DNA of 64,000 bases from Annulohypoxylon bovei var. microspora (taxonomy: Eukaryota; Ascomycota; Sordariomycetes; Xylariales; Hypoxylaceae). The position numbers and the translations under genes are program-made. The DNA is taken from the NCBI GenBank assembly GCA_022836615.1, contig MU405382.1, positions 1 through 64,000 of the forward strand, read 5' to 3'. Positions 61,416-64,000 of the stretch are shown here, piece after piece (position 1 is the first letter of the stretch; every line of letters starts with the position of its first letter). The notes under the pieces are model-generated. The model ran no database searches, was not told the origin of the DNA, and saw nothing but the letters and a program-made list of their open reading frames with translations.

Positions 61416-64000
61416 CGGGGATTATTTCAAGTGCAAGCATTGCAATACTTCCAAACAGCCTTTTAAGCTGATGCTTAGAAATTACTATGGTACCCAGGTA
61501 GCTAATTTCATTAGCTACTTGAGAGGCGATTAAAGGCGGCTGATGCAACTTAAGAGTCTAGACTCTAGCATCTAAGAGAGGGGTACAGGACCCCGAAACA
61601 ATAATTCATTCAGAAACCCAGTTGTAACCAATATTTGGAAGGCACACGACGGGCATCTAGAAACTCTTTGTAACCTATCCACGAGCTCTGTTCTGAACCC
61701 TTCAAAAGGGTTAACTGAACGTGCTATCATACCTGTAGCACAAGGGTCAATTTACTGCTACCTACCTGAATCATAAAATCTTTACTAAAAAAAATGGAAC
61801 ACCAATTTACCTTGCAGTCTACATGATAAATTGCCATAAAAATAATTCATTGATAAGCTAATTGAAGTAATCAATCGATATATTGAATTATTTGAAATCT
61901 GAATAGATTAAATATCGTTTTTCTAATAACCCTTACCCAGCCACCTTTAAGTCCAAATGCCTTTTGCCAATCCATAAAGTTTAGGAATAGTAACTTATAA
62001 TAGATATTATTTAGCAATCCTCAGTCATTTTATAAGCTTGATTATCCATTTTAATTTTAATTAACACAAGTCGAAATTTGGCTTCTATCACAGGGCATTT
62101 CTTAGTTGTGTAGATAGGAAGGTTGAAGGCCCCTTAGTCTTGCAAAGACGGAGTGCGTTTAGGGTTGAATATCTTCTATTGCATGCCACTATTGATCCTC
62201 TTTCTTCTGCTTTTCATTTTATTCTACGGCTAAAGTTCAAGGGCTCCTAGTATTCCCTGAAGATGTAACTTAACTAGTTCCTCAAGATGAGAAACTATAT
62301 ATTTACGGGTTCGTGCAACTACTTGGGCAAAAAGTGTATCTCTGGAGTCATGATATTAATAAAAGAATCTCCAGAGATTTGACTGTATCTTCACAAGCAC
62401 ATGTACCTATACCAGACTCATTTTCAGCCTTCTCTTTTTCCCACTCAAGTAGAAATATAACGGCTTCGGAGCCAGGCAAGTGGATGTACTATAACAACAT
62501 GGAATGATCAGGGACATTGTCAAAATTAAAAGAACACAACTCAGAAACATGATGTTGATTCATTATGGATATCATTCCAGGAATGTTCTCAAATCGAGTT
62601 CAAACACTTATCTCACACACCCCTAAACATGATCCAATCACGAGAAACCATAAAGTTACAATCATTAGCACATATACCCCTTCTACAGCCTTCAAATGTA
62701 TCATCATACTATACCTAGATATGAACGATCGCCATGTCGCTCGAATCACTTCCTTGTAACGGTGGAGAATATGATTGCCATTTTTGTATTTGCCACCGCC
62801 TTGTTCATATTTCTAGCGCAGTACCGCTATTCCTTCGTGGAGATATTTGAGATTTGTAAAATAAAAAAAAATAAAAAAAGGCATTAATCATTCAATTCAC
62901 CCTTAAATGCCTTGTTAGGTTTGTTGTTGGAATCTTTTCTTCTTTTTCTTTTTGGATCACGTACCGAATCTTCCATAGTAACGATGTTAGTCTGCCCCTG
63001 GGGGGGTTGGAAGAGAGCATTTGTTTGGATTAGACGGCGAAAGATTGGCTGTTAAATAAGGACAGTTAAGTGTTTTAATATTGTGCTTGTATGGGAATTC
63101 CGAATGAGGTTTTGATGTTTTCGATATGAACAATTGCTTAGGACGCTGGTGAATGTGATAAAATACGACTGTGGAAATGGGGGTCTGGGGGAAGAGATCA
63201 TACGGCTTGTAATAGGAGATTCCTGGACTTTGGGGGCCGCTACTTTTTATAAACCATCAATCTACGAAACCCAAACAAGGCGAAACTAAATCGATTCCTC
63301 TATTTACCTTAATTATGTAATTTTAATTAAAAAGATGTAATGATATGTCTTTCTGCATCTAAATTTGTGTAGTTTAGGGTCTATTCGTTGATGATGAAGC
63401 TGAAGTTAACTTGGTTAAAAAATCGGTCTGCTGGCACTATAATTGATATTAACGATCATCTTACACGTACTTACAGAGTTGAATCGTCACCTGACTCAGC
63501 CATAGCGAATATATTAACTGAACAGGAGGTAATTTAGGGGCTAGCCTAGATTTTACTTTTCGAACCTGCTTTATTAGGCAGTGATTGGACTCCAAATATA
63601 TTTCTCCAAAACGCCCTCAGAGAATGCTGTGCCCTAAACTCTACCGATGTCGTGGGATCTGAGCACAGTCAGATATGGCCGGTACCCCGCATCCGGGAGC
63701 GTTGGAATGCTGCGCCGTCGACCCAATCATCAGAGCTGCATGGGTTGTCGTTGATAACGGTATGCAGGTTGGTCTGTGATATCCGCGCTGTCTAGACCAC
63801 GGGATGTGTGGCGTTGTATCTACGAAGGGATGAAGGGTTGTAACGTTGCGGGGTATATCCGTCTATTACAAGTTGCTAGGTAATTATGTTGTTCGACGGC
63901 ACCTCGAGTCTTGCGATGTTCTAAGTCATCGAGGCGCGAACAAAGAGAATTTAATGGATAACTTCGCGGCCTACTAGTAGAGAAAAAGTCGCCTCCGAAT
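61416..64000. other. Terminal stretch without a convincing gene
   Basis: A+T-leaning sequence downstream of SUZ12. A 48-codon frame at 63391-63537 ends at a GAG/GTAATT border and could continue after a 49-base intron, but it closes after about 20 more codons and has no known domain, so I do not call it. A gene may lie beyond the window edge. Confidence 0.45.

Noticed and set aside
1..64000. CRISPR arrays, bacterial operons, rRNA genes
   Set aside because: No regularly spaced direct repeats, and the genes carry spliceosomal introns; no rRNA-like sequence recognised.

Overview
The window looks like nuclear DNA of a filamentous ascomycete (Pezizomycotina, most likely Sordariomycetes; a Xylariales-type genome is a guess). 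Four things support this: short GT-AG introns of about 49-141 bases in most genes; a fungal-only gene set (HET-domain protein, VFA1, a fungal C2H2 protein); a sharply bounded, extremely A+T-rich block of the kind left by repeat-induced point mutation (RIP); and a dispersed TACCTAGGTA motif between genes. No rRNA, tRNA, CRISPR array or intact transposon was recognised.

Layout. 1-5704 is a RIP-like A+T-rich block with no usable reading frame. From about 5.7 kb base composition becomes ordinary. 8.0-12.4 kb is a compact cluster: an aldo-keto reductase (+), the histone chaperone RTT106 (-) and VFA1 (+). RTT106 and VFA1 share a 493-base divergent promoter that holds a perfect 14-base inverted repeat resembling a pair of E2F/MBF sites. 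12.4-20.0 kb has no convincing gene. 20.0-25.2 kb holds the phosphatase YVH1 (-) and a C2H2 zinc-finger protein (-), with a doubtful gene remnant between them. 25.2-44.3 kb is a 19 kb gene desert with scattered microsatellites. 44.3-53.5 kb holds a DUF726/TMCO4-like hydrolase (-), an unrecognised five-exon gene (-) and a large HET-domain protein (+) divergent from it. 54.6-61.4 kb holds an F-box/leucine-rich-repeat protein (-) and the Polycomb subunit SUZ12 (+). The last 2.6 kb shows nothing convincing.

How the genes relate. Most are unlinked housekeeping functions: chromatin (RTT106, SUZ12), ribosome biogenesis (YVH1), the ESCRT/Vps4 pathway (VFA1) and probable ubiquitin ligase targeting (F-box). 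The part with most character is 47.0-53.5 kb. There a HET-domain gene lies head-to-head with a small gene of unknown family, an arrangement that recalls fungal allorecognition loci. The small gene's reading frame continues upstream of its first ATG through a single TGA, so it may be a truncated allele. Exon models were built by hand by requiring GT-AG borders and unbroken frame; all the main multi-exon models close to whole codons.
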